In this document: piece by piece, positions 1-7,468 of the stretch
Layout of the letters: each line of letters starts with the position of its first letter
Numbering within the stretch: position 1 is the first letter of the stretch
Source of the DNA: Rubrivivax gelatinosus
Lineage (GTDB): Bacteria; Pseudomonadota; Gammaproteobacteria; Burkholderiales; Burkholderiaceae_C
Assembly: GCF_004340905.1 (NCBI RefSeq)
Contig: NZ_SLXD01000005.1
Coordinates: 248,001 to 312,000, forward strand
Direction of reading: 5' to 3'
DNA length: 64,000 nucleotides
Made by a program: the position numbers and the translations under genes
The notes under the pieces: model-generated
Told to the model about the DNA's origin: nothing
The model's database searches: none
Seen by the model: only the letters and a program-made list of their open reading frames with translations

Positions 1-169
1 CGGTGACGAATGCCGGCGCCAGCAGCACGGCGCAGATGACGGCGGCCTTGGCACGCAGGCGAAGCGGGCCGAACAGACGCATGCCGGGAGACCAGAGGCC
101 ACCGGTCGACGGCTTCGTGGCTCGCAGGCCGCGCGTTGACGGGAGGACGGAATCAGGGAACGAGGTCAT
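1..169 (-). CDS. N-terminus of an unidentified membrane protein (partial)
   Basis: Only the first 56 codons lie in the window; the frame is open to the left edge. The ATG at 167-169 starts a basic, polar N-terminus. From about residue 30 there is an Arg-rich stretch followed by a hydrophobic segment ending AVICAVLLAPAFVT, which looks like a first transmembrane helix or uncleaved signal anchor. A second in-frame ATG at 80-82 sits just before the basic stretch and could be the real start. The basic-then-helix pattern is common in chemoreceptors and sensor kinases, but nothing diagnostic is visible, so the function is left open. Confidence 0.5.
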   Translation of the reverse strand, partial: MTSFPDSVLPSTRGLRATKPSTGGLWSPGMRLFGPLRLRAKAAVICAVLLAPAFVT

Positions 170-374
170 GGCAGCCGGCCGCGCGGCCGGTCGTCGGGAA
201 AACGCCCGAAATATCGGCGTAAACCCCTAGAAAGTTAATCAACGAAACTCAAGAAAACAGCTGAAATATCGCCCCGGAAGTCATCAAAAAGTCATTTTCA
301 GGCGACCGAAAGAGGCACTGAAGATAATCTTCAAGATATCGTCATGAAATTGACACAGAAACTTGAGAAGGGAG

Positions 375-860
375 TCAGCGAGCGGCGCCGGGTCCGGACA
401 GCACGAGTTCGACACGCTGCACGAAGAGCGCCGCGCGGTCCTGTCCGGCGGCTTCGGCGATGCGCCCGGCGCAGTCGCCCAGCCAGCGCTCGAACGAGGC
501 TTCGTCCTGCACCTCGCGCCAGGACTCTCGCAGTTCGGCGTCGCGACCGGCCAGCATTCGCGCCGCCAGATCGATCGCGAACATGCGCGCCGCCGCCAGG
601 CGCCGCCGCGCTGGCGTGGCTTCGGCCGGCTGCGGCGCGGGAGGCACGGCGTCGGCGATCCAGCCGTCGGCGGCCAGGCGTTCGATCAAGGTGCTGCCGT
701 CCAGACCCAGGCCGGCGGCCAGCGTCAGCAGCTCGGTTTCGCTGCGCCGGCCGTCGACGGTGATCAGCCACATGCGCCAGGCCGGCGGCATGGCGGCGCG
801 GTCGTTCAACAAACGGCGCGACAACTCGGTCTTGCGCCAGCGGCGGCCTTTGCGTTCCAT
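375..860 (-). CDS. Conserved-looking hypothetical protein
   Basis: A 161-residue reading frame, taken from the ATG at 858-860 (protein starts MERKGRRWRKTELSRRLL) rather than the upstream GTG-like start at 926. After a basic start comes a segment WLITVDGRRSETELLTL that resembles the small winged-helix-like modules found in many Burkholderiales hypothetical proteins. The rest is Ala/Arg-rich and helical, with Trp-containing amphipathic segments near the end. No catalytic motif, signal peptide or membrane span is visible. It stands alone between an AT-richer intergenic region (about 230-370) and flxA-like. Real coding is favoured by codon bias, but the function is unknown. Confidence 0.5.
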   Translation of the reverse strand: MERKGRRWRKTELSRRLLNDRAAMPPAWRMWLITVDGRRSETELLTLAAGLGLDGSTLIERLAADGWIADAVPPAPQPAEATPARRRLAAARMFAIDLAARMLAGRDAELRESWREVQDEASFERWLGDCAGRIAEAAGQDRAALFVQRVELVLSGPGAAR

Positions 861-1030
861 GGCGTGGGGCAGGCGGACCGGCGGAGAGCAGCCCGTGGCG
901 CGAGTATTCCCGGCGATTCGTGTCAAATCGTGACAGCGACGGCCTGCGGGGCGATTTCAGTTCCGCCCCCTGACGGCCGATAACCGGACATGACGAACGG
1001 CGGCAAGAGCCAGGCCCCGGGGAGGGCACG

Positions 1031-1396
1031 ATGAACGTCCAGATGCCCACGGTGAACGCGAGCGCCAACGGCGGCAGTTCCGATGCCTCGCTGAAGTCGC
1101 GCATCCAGGCGCTGATCAAGCAGATCACGACGCTGTCCAAGCAGCTGCAGGAGGTCGCGCACTCGGAGCTGCCAGCCAAGGACAAGCAAAAGCAGGCCGA
1201 GCTGCTGCAGACGCGCATCGAGGTCGTACAGGCGCAGCTCGCGGAGCTGTACCGCCAGCAGGCCGAGCAGGCGCAACGACGCCAGGCGCAGGGCCGCAGC
1301 GGCATGACGGCCCCAGCCCCGGGCACCGACGACGCCGCCGCGGCGGCACGGCCCGGCAGCCGCAACGCCACCTCGTCGCTGATCGCGGTGGCCTGA
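1031..1396 (+). CDS. FlxA-like coiled-coil protein
   Basis: A 121-residue protein preceded by a strong ribosome site (GGGGAGGG, 6 nt before the ATG). Residues about 20-85 form one long amphipathic coiled coil rich in Gln, Lys and Leu (SRIQALIKQITTLSKQLQE, then QAELLQTRIEVVQAQLAELY), followed by a disordered Ala/Pro/Gly tail. This organisation and the IQxLxKQIxxLxKQLQ pattern match the FlxA-like family, named after a flagellar-regulon gene of E. coli whose own role is unclear. No flagellar genes are nearby, so a flagellar link here is not supported by context. Confidence 0.7.
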   Translation: MNVQMPTVNASANGGSSDASLKSRIQALIKQITTLSKQLQEVAHSELPAKDKQKQAELLQTRIEVVQAQLAELYRQQAEQAQRRQAQGRSGMTAPAPGTDDAAAAARPGSRNATSSLIAVA

Positions 1397-1471
1397 GCGG
1401 GCGCGCGGCAATTCCCCGCGACGGGCGGCCCGCATACTCGGTGGCACCGAGATGCGGACGAGGAACGCCCG

Positions 1472-4210
1472 ATGAGCCTGAACAGCAACCTGACGGTCGA
1501 CCCGGCGGCCTTCGCCGAAGAGCTGCGCTACGTGATGGCCGGGCTGCGCGAGGTGCTGCACGAAGCCGGCGAGCCGGCGCTGGCCCAGGCCCTGCCCTGG
1601 GCGGACGAGGCCGCGCCGGCGGTGCCCGAGGACCTGCCCGCCGAACGCCTGGTGCAGGCGCTGTCGATCGCCTTCCAGTTGCTGGGCATGGTGGAGCAGC
1701 GTGCGGCGGCACGCTTTCGCCGCGGTGTCGAGTGCGAACGCGGGCTGGCCGCGCTGCCGGCGCTGTGGGGCGACACGCTGGCGCAGCTGCGCCAGCGCGG
1801 CGTGCCCGCCGAGGCCGTCGCCGCGGCGCTGCCCGAGATGCGCGTGGAGATCGTGCTGACCGCGCACCCGACCGAGGCCAAACGCGCCACCGTGCTCGAG
1901 CACCACCGCAGGCTGGACGCGCTGCTCGAGCAGCGTGCGCGGCCGGGCTGGACGCCACCCGAGCAGGCCGCGATCCACGAGCAGATCCTGGCGCTGCTGA
2001 TGACCTTGTGGTGCACCGGCGAGATCTTCCTGGAGAAACCCGACATCGCCTCCGAGCGGCGCAACATCCTGCACTACCTGCGCTCGGTGTTCCCGGCGGT
2101 GCAGCCGCAGATGGACCTGCGCCTGCGCCAGGCCTGGCACGACGCGGGGCTGGACCCGGCGCTGCTGGCCGGCGTCGCCGCGCTGCCGCGTTTCGTCTAC
2201 GGCACCTGGGTGGGCGGCGACCGCGACGGCCATCCGCTGGTCACCGCCGAGGTCACGCGCACGAGCTTCGCCGAGCTGCGCGCCCAGGCGCTGGACCTGC
2301 TGCAGGAGCAGCTGCAGGCGCTGGTGCGCCGGCTGAGCCTGTCCGACCGTCTGCAGGCGCCGCCGGCCGGGCTGCTGGCCCGCGTCGAGGCCACGGCCGC
2401 GACACTCGGCGAGGCCGGCGCCGCGGCGCTCAAGCGCAACCCCAACGAGCCCTGGCGCCAGTGGGTGAACCTGATGCTGGCGCGGCTGCCGGCCGGCGGC
2501 GCCGGCTACGCCAGCCCGGCCGGGCTCGACGCCGACCTGGCGCTGCTGGAGGACTCGCTGCACGCGGTCGGTGCGCGGCGCATCGCCGAGCAGGCGGTGG
2601 GGCCGGTGCGGCGCGCGCTGGCGACCTTCGGGTTCCACCTCGCGACGCTGGACCTGCGCCAGAACAGCCGCTTCCACGACCTCGCGCTGGGCCAGCTGCT
2701 GGCCGCCGCCGGGTTCGCCGAGCACCAGGTCGTCGACTGGGACGAGGCGCAGCGCCGCAGACTGCTGGACGCCGAGCTGGCATCGCCGCGGCCGTTCACA
2801 CGCGCCCGCAGCGGTGCCGGCCTGGGCGCCGAGGCCGACGCCGTGCTCGACTGCTACCGCGTGCTGGACGAGGAGTTCCGGGCCCACGGCCCGGCCGGCA
2901 TCGGCTCGCTGATCGTCAGCATGACGCGCAGCGCCGCCGACCTGCTGGTGCTGCACCTGTTCGCGCGCGAGGTCGGCCTGCTCGTCGACACGCCCGAGGG
3001 CCCGGCCTGCCCGATCCCGGTGGTGCCGCTGTTCGAGACCATCGACGACCTGCAGCGCAGCCCGGCGATCCTGGCCGAGCTGCTGGACCACCCGCTGACG
3101 CGGCGCAGCCTGGCGCTGCAGCAGCGCCTGGGCGGCGAGCCGCAGCCGGTGCAGCAGGTGATGGTGGGCTACAGCGACAGCAACAAGGACGGCGGGCTGC
3201 TCGCCAGCTTCTGGGCGCTGTACCGCGCGCAGGCGGCGATGAGCGAGGCCGGGCGCCGGCGCGGCGTGCGCATCCGCTTCTTCCACGGTCGCGGCGGCAC
3301 GATCAGCCGCGGCGCCGGCCCTACGCACCGCTTCCTCAAGGCCCTGCCCGCCGGCGCGCTGGGCGGCGACCTGCGGCTGACCGAACAAGGAGAGGTCATC
3401 GCCCAGAAGTACGCCAACGGCGTGACCGCGGCCTACCACCAGGAGCTGCTGCTGGCCGGCACGGCCCGCACCCTGCTGCTGGACCGCCACGCGCCGCCGG
3501 GGCCGCACCCGCTGGAGGCGACGATGGACCGGCTGGCGGCCTGGAGCCGCGAGAGCTACCTGGCACTCGTCGGCGCCGAAGGTTTCCTCGCCTTCTTCCG
3601 CCAGGCCACGCCGGTGGACGCGCTGGAGGAAAGCCGCATCGGCTCGCGCCCGTCGCGGCGCAGCGGCCAGGCCACGCTGGCCGACCTGCGCGCCATCCCC
3701 TGGGTGTTCAGCTGGAACCAGTCGCGTTTCCTGCTGCCGGGCTGGTTCGGGGTGGGCAGCGCGCTGGAGCGGCTGCTCGCCGAGGACCCGGCGGCCTTCG
3801 CGGCGCTGGAGCGCGAGCTCGTCGCCTGGGCGCCGCTGCACTACGTGCTGAGCAACGCCGCGACCAGCCTGGCGACCACCGACCGCGAGGTCATGGGCTG
3901 GTACGCGGCGCTGGTGGACGACGCGGCGCTGCGCGAGTCGATGATGGCGACCATCCTCGACGAGCACGAGCGCACCGGACGCCTGCTCGAACGGCTGTAC
4001 GGCGCGCCGCTGGCCCAGCGCCGGCCGAACATCCACGCCATGGTGCAGGTGCGCGCCGAAGGGCTGCGGGTGCTGCACCGCCAGCAGCTCGCGCTGCTGC
4101 GCCGCTGGCGCGCCGCGCGCGGGCGCGACGTCGCCGAGGCCGCGGCGCTGGCGCCGCAGCTGCTGCTGACCGTCAACGCGATCGCCGGCGGGCTGGGGTC
4201 GACCGGCTGA
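1472..4210 (+). CDS. ppc: Phosphoenolpyruvate carboxylase
   Basis: Carboxylates phosphoenolpyruvate with bicarbonate to oxaloacetate, refilling the TCA cycle in the cytosol. At 912 residues it has normal family length. The first active-site signature is TAHPTEAKR at about residue 130 (catalytic His). The second is the glycine-rich loop FHGRGGTISRGAGPTH at about residue 604, preceded by MVGYSDSNKDGG. The C-terminus TVNAIAGGLGSTG replaces the more usual MRNTG ending, and ISRGAG replaces the commoner VGRGGG, so it belongs to a divergent bacterial branch but keeps the key residues. The start is supported by GAGGAA 7 nt before the ATG. It appears monocistronic. Confidence 0.96.
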   Translation: MSLNSNLTVDPAAFAEELRYVMAGLREVLHEAGEPALAQALPWADEAAPAVPEDLPAERLVQALSIAFQLLGMVEQRAAARFRRGVECERGLAALPALWGDTLAQLRQRGVPAEAVAAALPEMRVEIVLTAHPTEAKRATVLEHHRRLDALLEQRARPGWTPPEQAAIHEQILALLMTLWCTGEIFLEKPDIASERRNILHYLRSVFPAVQPQMDLRLRQAWHDAGLDPALLAGVAALPRFVYGTWVGGDRDGHPLVTAEVTRTSFAELRAQALDLLQEQLQALVRRLSLSDRLQAPPAGLLARVEATAATLGEAGAAALKRNPNEPWRQWVNLMLARLPAGGAGYASPAGLDADLALLEDSLHAVGARRIAEQAVGPVRRALATFGFHLATLDLRQNSRFHDLALGQLLAAAGFAEHQVVDWDEAQRRRLLDAELASPRPFTRARSGAGLGAEADAVLDCYRVLDEEFRAHGPAGIGSLIVSMTRSAADLLVLHLFAREVGLLVDTPEGPACPIPVVPLFETIDDLQRSPAILAELLDHPLTRRSLALQQRLGGEPQPVQQVMVGYSDSNKDGGLLASFWALYRAQAAMSEAGRRRGVRIRFFHGRGGTISRGAGPTHRFLKALPAGALGGDLRLTEQGEVIAQKYANGVTAAYHQELLLAGTARTLLLDRHAPPGPHPLEATMDRLAAWSRESYLALVGAEGFLAFFRQATPVDALEESRIGSRPSRRSGQATLADLRAIPWVFSWNQSRFLLPGWFGVGSALERLLAEDPAAFAALERELVAWAPLHYVLSNAATSLATTDREVMGWYAALVDDAALRESMMATILDEHERTGRLLERLYGAPLAQRRPNIHAMVQVRAEGLRVLHRQQLALLRRWRAARGRDVAEAAALAPQLLLTVNAIAGGLGSTG

Positions 4211-4625
4211 ACCGGGAGGCCCGCGGCGCGCAGGGCCGATAATGCCGGCCGACCCAGCGCCCGCGCGACACCTCGATGCCCTCTGCCACCGCCAGCCGCC
4301 TGCCCTGCCGTGCCTGCCTCCCGGCCGGCGCGGTGGCGTGCCTGGCGCCCGGCGCGATGCGCGTCGGCCGCGCGCTGGCGGCGCTGCGCTCCTACGGATC
4401 TCCGGCCGTGCCCTCCGCGGCCGTGCGCGGACTTCGGCCCACCGTCCAGGCCTGAAGTCCACGCACGGCGGGCCGGCAGGGCCCTGCCCTGCACCGTGAC
4501 CGCGGGTCGAGGGGCGCACAGGCGTCCCGTCTCTTGTTCCGGCGCACCCCTGCGCCGGCGCCGCCTCCCGACCTCCCTCTGTTCGCACGCGGCGCCGCCG
4601 CGTGTTTCGACACGAGCTTGTGCAG
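4211..4625. other. Gap between ppc and the solenoid gene
   Basis: About 415 bases of GC-rich sequence with no convincing gene. Short open frames exist (for example 4242-4499) but encode Arg/Pro/Ala-rich protein without a family-like pattern or ribosome site. No strong hairpin with a T run was seen. It probably holds the ppc 3' end and the promoter and leader of the gene starting at 4626. Confidence 0.4.
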
Positions 4626-5498
4626 ATGGAGATCTCCACGACGGCCCTGAGGGCCAAACGTTCCTGTGCCAGCGGCTACCGCTGGTTCGCCCGGCGCTTC
4701 ACCAGCGCCGCCGAGTACCTGAAGGTCATCGACGCGCTGGTCGACGACGGCCGCATCGACGACGCCTGCTGGCTGATCGACCGTTTCGGCCCGGTCGACA
4801 CGGTGCGCGTGCTCGACGAGCTGTCGGCCCCGGCCTTCGCCTTCCCCGGCTCGCTGCAGGTGCGCCACGGCGTCGAAGTCGACACCGTGCTGCGCGTCGG
4901 CGGCTCGCTGAGCGCCGGCGGCGGCGTGCGCGCCGGCACGCTGCTGGTCGTCGACGCCGACCTGCGCTGCGGCGGCGGCGTGCAGGCCGAGCGGCTGCGC
5001 TGCGGCGGCGACCTCGTCGCCGGCTGGAGCGTCGAGGCCCACGGCAGCCTGTTCTGCAGCGGCGACCTGCGCGTGCAGGGCGACCTCGGCTGCGTCGGCG
5101 CGCTGACGGTCGGCGGCACGCTGGTCGTCGCCGGCGACCTGGAGGTCGGCGGCCGCGCCGACTGCGGCAAGAGCCTGCGCGCCGGCGGCCACGTCGCCTG
5201 CGGCGAAGGGCTGCGTGTCGGCCACGGCGTGCAGGCCGCAGGCGACGTGCGCAGCGGCGTGCACCTGGACGCCGGCTGGGGCGTGGTGGCCGGCGGCGAC
5301 ATCGTCGCCGAGGGCGCGATCCGCGCCGGCGAGAGCCTGGTCGCCGGCGGCGAGGTGTGCAGCGGCGACGGCTACGGCGTGCACGCCGGCTCCAGCGTGC
5401 GCCGTGAAGCCTGGCCGTCCTGCGGGCGCGTGGTCTCGCGCACCCGGCCCGGCGAGCTGCGCAGCGGCGCCTGGCTGCCGTTGGCGGAGGGGGCATGA
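4626..5498 (+). CDS. Glycine-rich beta-solenoid repeat protein, bactofilin-like architecture
   Basis: 290 residues from the ATG at 4626 (a GTG at 4602 would add eight). After a short helical N-terminal region (to about residue 60) the protein is a run of at least ten imperfect six- to eight-residue units of the type GGDLxVGGxVxAGGxL, for example AGDLEVGGRADCGKSL and GGDIVAEGAIRAGESL. Such spacing of small and branched residues predicts a left- or right-handed beta helix like that of bactofilins or hexapeptide acyltransferases. Cys recurs at several equivalent positions. There is no signal peptide or membrane span. It lies 67 bp upstream of a GNAT-like gene and is probably co-transcribed with it. 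The function is not known; a scaffold role is inference. Confidence 0.6.
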   Translation: MEISTTALRAKRSCASGYRWFARRFTSAAEYLKVIDALVDDGRIDDACWLIDRFGPVDTVRVLDELSAPAFAFPGSLQVRHGVEVDTVLRVGGSLSAGGGVRAGTLLVVDADLRCGGGVQAERLRCGGDLVAGWSVEAHGSLFCSGDLRVQGDLGCVGALTVGGTLVVAGDLEVGGRADCGKSLRAGGHVACGEGLRVGHGVQAAGDVRSGVHLDAGWGVVAGGDIVAEGAIRAGESLVAGGEVCSGDGYGVHAGSSVRREAWPSCGRVVSRTRPGELRSGAWLPLAEGA

Positions 5499-5565
5499 GC
5501 CCTCAGGACTTGTCCGGGGCTCGTTCCCGCCTGGCGGGACCGGCCGAAGGCCGAAGGGTGCCCCA

Positions 5566-6189
5566 ATGAGCGCGGCCGCCTGGGCTTGGCCACCCTGGCC
5601 GCGGATGGAACTGCGCATCGACGTCGATCCCGACGAGGCGCGGCTGGAGCAGGAGCTCGACACGCTGCAGCGCCGCCTGCGCCGGCCCGGCGACACGCTG
5701 CACGGCATCGCCAGCGAACCGGCGGCGCAGCCGGGCTTTCGCCTGCACTGGCGCGAGGCCGACGGCGAGCTCTACGTCTACGTCGAGGACGTCGTGCGCC
5801 AGCGGCTCGCCGGCTACACGGTCTTCAACCGCCTGATCGAGCTGGACACACGCGCCGACCGCCACCTGCGTGCGCCGCACTCCAAGTACCGCGCCGGCTA
5901 CCGCCGCCGCGGCCTGGCCAGCGCGGTCTACCGCCGCAGCCTGGACGCCGGCTGCTGCCTGATCACCGGCGCGCGCCAGTCGGCCGGCGCGCACGCGCTG
6001 TGGCGCCATCTGGCGGGGCACTACCCGCTGCGCTACGTGCAGCTGCGCGACCGCGAGCTGCGCGCGCTGGGCGAGCGTGTCGACCCGGCGCTGCACGACG
6101 AGCTGCACACCCGCATGCTGCTGCTGGGCCGCGGCTGGGACGAGGCCCGGCTGGCCGCCGAGGCCGGCCTGCTGCACGAGCGGGGCTGA
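5566..6189 (+). CDS. GNAT-like acetyltransferase-fold protein
   Basis: 207 residues; the ATG at 5566 has GAAGGG 7 nt upstream. The segment AGYTVFNRLIELD followed by YRRRGLASAVYRRSLDAG, about residues 85-130, resembles the acetyl-CoA-binding RGxG/A loop and helix of GNAT N-acetyltransferases, and the order of elements fits a short GNAT domain. The C-terminal 50 residues are charged and helical. It follows the solenoid gene by 67 bp on the same strand, so a shared operon is likely. The substrate cannot be deduced. The N-terminal Trp-rich start (MSAAAWAWPPWPRM) could be an overextension, and the ATG at 5605 is an alternative. Confidence 0.5.
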   Translation: MSAAAWAWPPWPRMELRIDVDPDEARLEQELDTLQRRLRRPGDTLHGIASEPAAQPGFRLHWREADGELYVYVEDVVRQRLAGYTVFNRLIELDTRADRHLRAPHSKYRAGYRRRGLASAVYRRSLDAGCCLITGARQSAGAHALWRHLAGHYPLRYVQLRDRELRALGERVDPALHDELHTRMLLLGRGWDEARLAAEAGLLHERG

Positions 6190-6492
6190 AGCGCATGGCA
6201 GCGCCAATCCGGCACGCGGCGAGCGGGCATGCGTTGCCCGCCAGGGCTCCCTCGGCCGATACTGGCGCCATGGTCTCGCCTGCCCGCACCGCCTTCGCCG
6301 CCGCCCCCAAGCGCAGCGCCGCGGTGCGCGGCGCGCCCACGGCGCGCAGGTGCCGCGTCCGGGAGCCCTGGGCCCCGGCAGCACTTCCCCGGGCCCGGCG
6401 ATAGCCCTCCACCTCAGCTTCAGCACACCTCTATCGCCGGGCCGGACCGTGCGTCCCGCGGCCAGCCGGCCGCGCCGTCGAGGGAGTCGCCG

Positions 6493-7452
6493 ATGCCACC
6501 CGCCAGTACCGCCGAGCGCCGCGCCAGCGCGCTCGACTTCGCCCGTGCCCCGTCCCGGGCGCCGCAACCCGTTCCCGCCGCCACCGGCGCCCGCTGGCCG
6601 GTCGAGCTGCGTTCGATCACCGTGCTCGGCGAACTGTCCGAGGCCTCCGACATCGCGCTGCAGCGCGCCGCGGCCCTCGCCGCCGCGCACGGCGCGCGGC
6701 TGCGGCTGCTGGGCTGGGCCGGCCGCGGCGACATCGCCGACGGCCTGCTGCGGGCGCGCCTGAGCCGCATGGCGCGCCGCGCGGCACGCCGCAGCCAGGT
6801 CCCGGTCGAACTCGCCGACACGCCGATGCGCGGGCTGCGCGAGGTGCTGGGCGAGCTGCGCGACGCCGATCTCGTCGTGACGGCCAACCGGCGCTCCGAC
6901 GGCCTGGCGTCGTTCTGGCGGCCCAACCCGGCCGTCCGGCTGGCCAGCGTGCTGCCGGTGCCGCTGCTGGTCGTCAACGAACCCTGCGGGCTGGCCTACC
7001 ACGAGGTGCTGGCGGCCGTCGACCTGCAGGCCGAGCCTGAACGGCTGGCGAGCTGGGCGCTCGCGCTGGCCGGCGACGCCGAGGTGGCGCTGCTGCACGT
7101 GCTGCGCCAGTGGCGCCCGAGCAAGCGCGCCGGCCACGACGGCCTGCACATGCTGGAGCGCGACCTGCGCCGCCGCGTCACGCGGCTCGAGCGTGTCGTC
7201 GATGCGGTGGGGCCGCAGGCCGAGCGCCTGCGCATGATGCTGGCGCTCGGCGACGACGTCGCCGCCGAGCTGCTCGCCCGGCGCCCCGGCGCCGGCAGCC
7301 AGCTCATCGTCATCGGCCGTTCGACCGAAGCGCCGTGGCTGGACGCGCTGCTGGGCAGCGTCTCGCGCAGCGTGCTGCGCGCTTCGCCCTACGACGTGCT
7401 GGTGGTGCCGGTCGCATCGGCGCTGATGCCGGCGGCGCAGGGCGGGGCCTGA
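6493..7452 (+). CDS. Tandem universal stress protein
   Basis: 319 residues with two UspA-type domains (about 35-165 and 170-310). Each starts with a beta-strand run typical of the family (LRSITVLGEL and EVLAAVDLQAEPERLASWAL). The second ends with VIGRSTEAPWLDALLGSV and a YDVLVVPVA strand, close to the ATP-binding G-x2-G-x9-G(S/T) signature of Usp proteins; the first lacks a clear version. The start at 6493 is chosen because GGGAG lies 8 nt upstream and the longer frame to 6229 is low-complexity. Usp proteins act in the cytosol under stress; the specific stimulus is unknown. It converges on the protease gene, 16 bp away. Confidence 0.85.
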   Translation: MPPASTAERRASALDFARAPSRAPQPVPAATGARWPVELRSITVLGELSEASDIALQRAAALAAAHGARLRLLGWAGRGDIADGLLRARLSRMARRAARRSQVPVELADTPMRGLREVLGELRDADLVVTANRRSDGLASFWRPNPAVRLASVLPVPLLVVNEPCGLAYHEVLAAVDLQAEPERLASWALALAGDAEVALLHVLRQWRPSKRAGHDGLHMLERDLRRRVTRLERVVDAVGPQAERLRMMLALGDDVAAELLARRPGAGSQLIVIGRSTEAPWLDALLGSVSRSVLRASPYDVLVVPVASALMPAAQGGA

Positions 7453-7468
7453 GGCCGCCGGCGGGTGC

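Noticed and set aside
923..4657. Very long minus-strand open frame opposite ppc (1244 codons)
   Set aside because: It is the antisense shadow of ppc in GC-rich DNA; the translation is Gln/Arg/Ala-rich with no family pattern, and ppc itself has all catalytic motifs.
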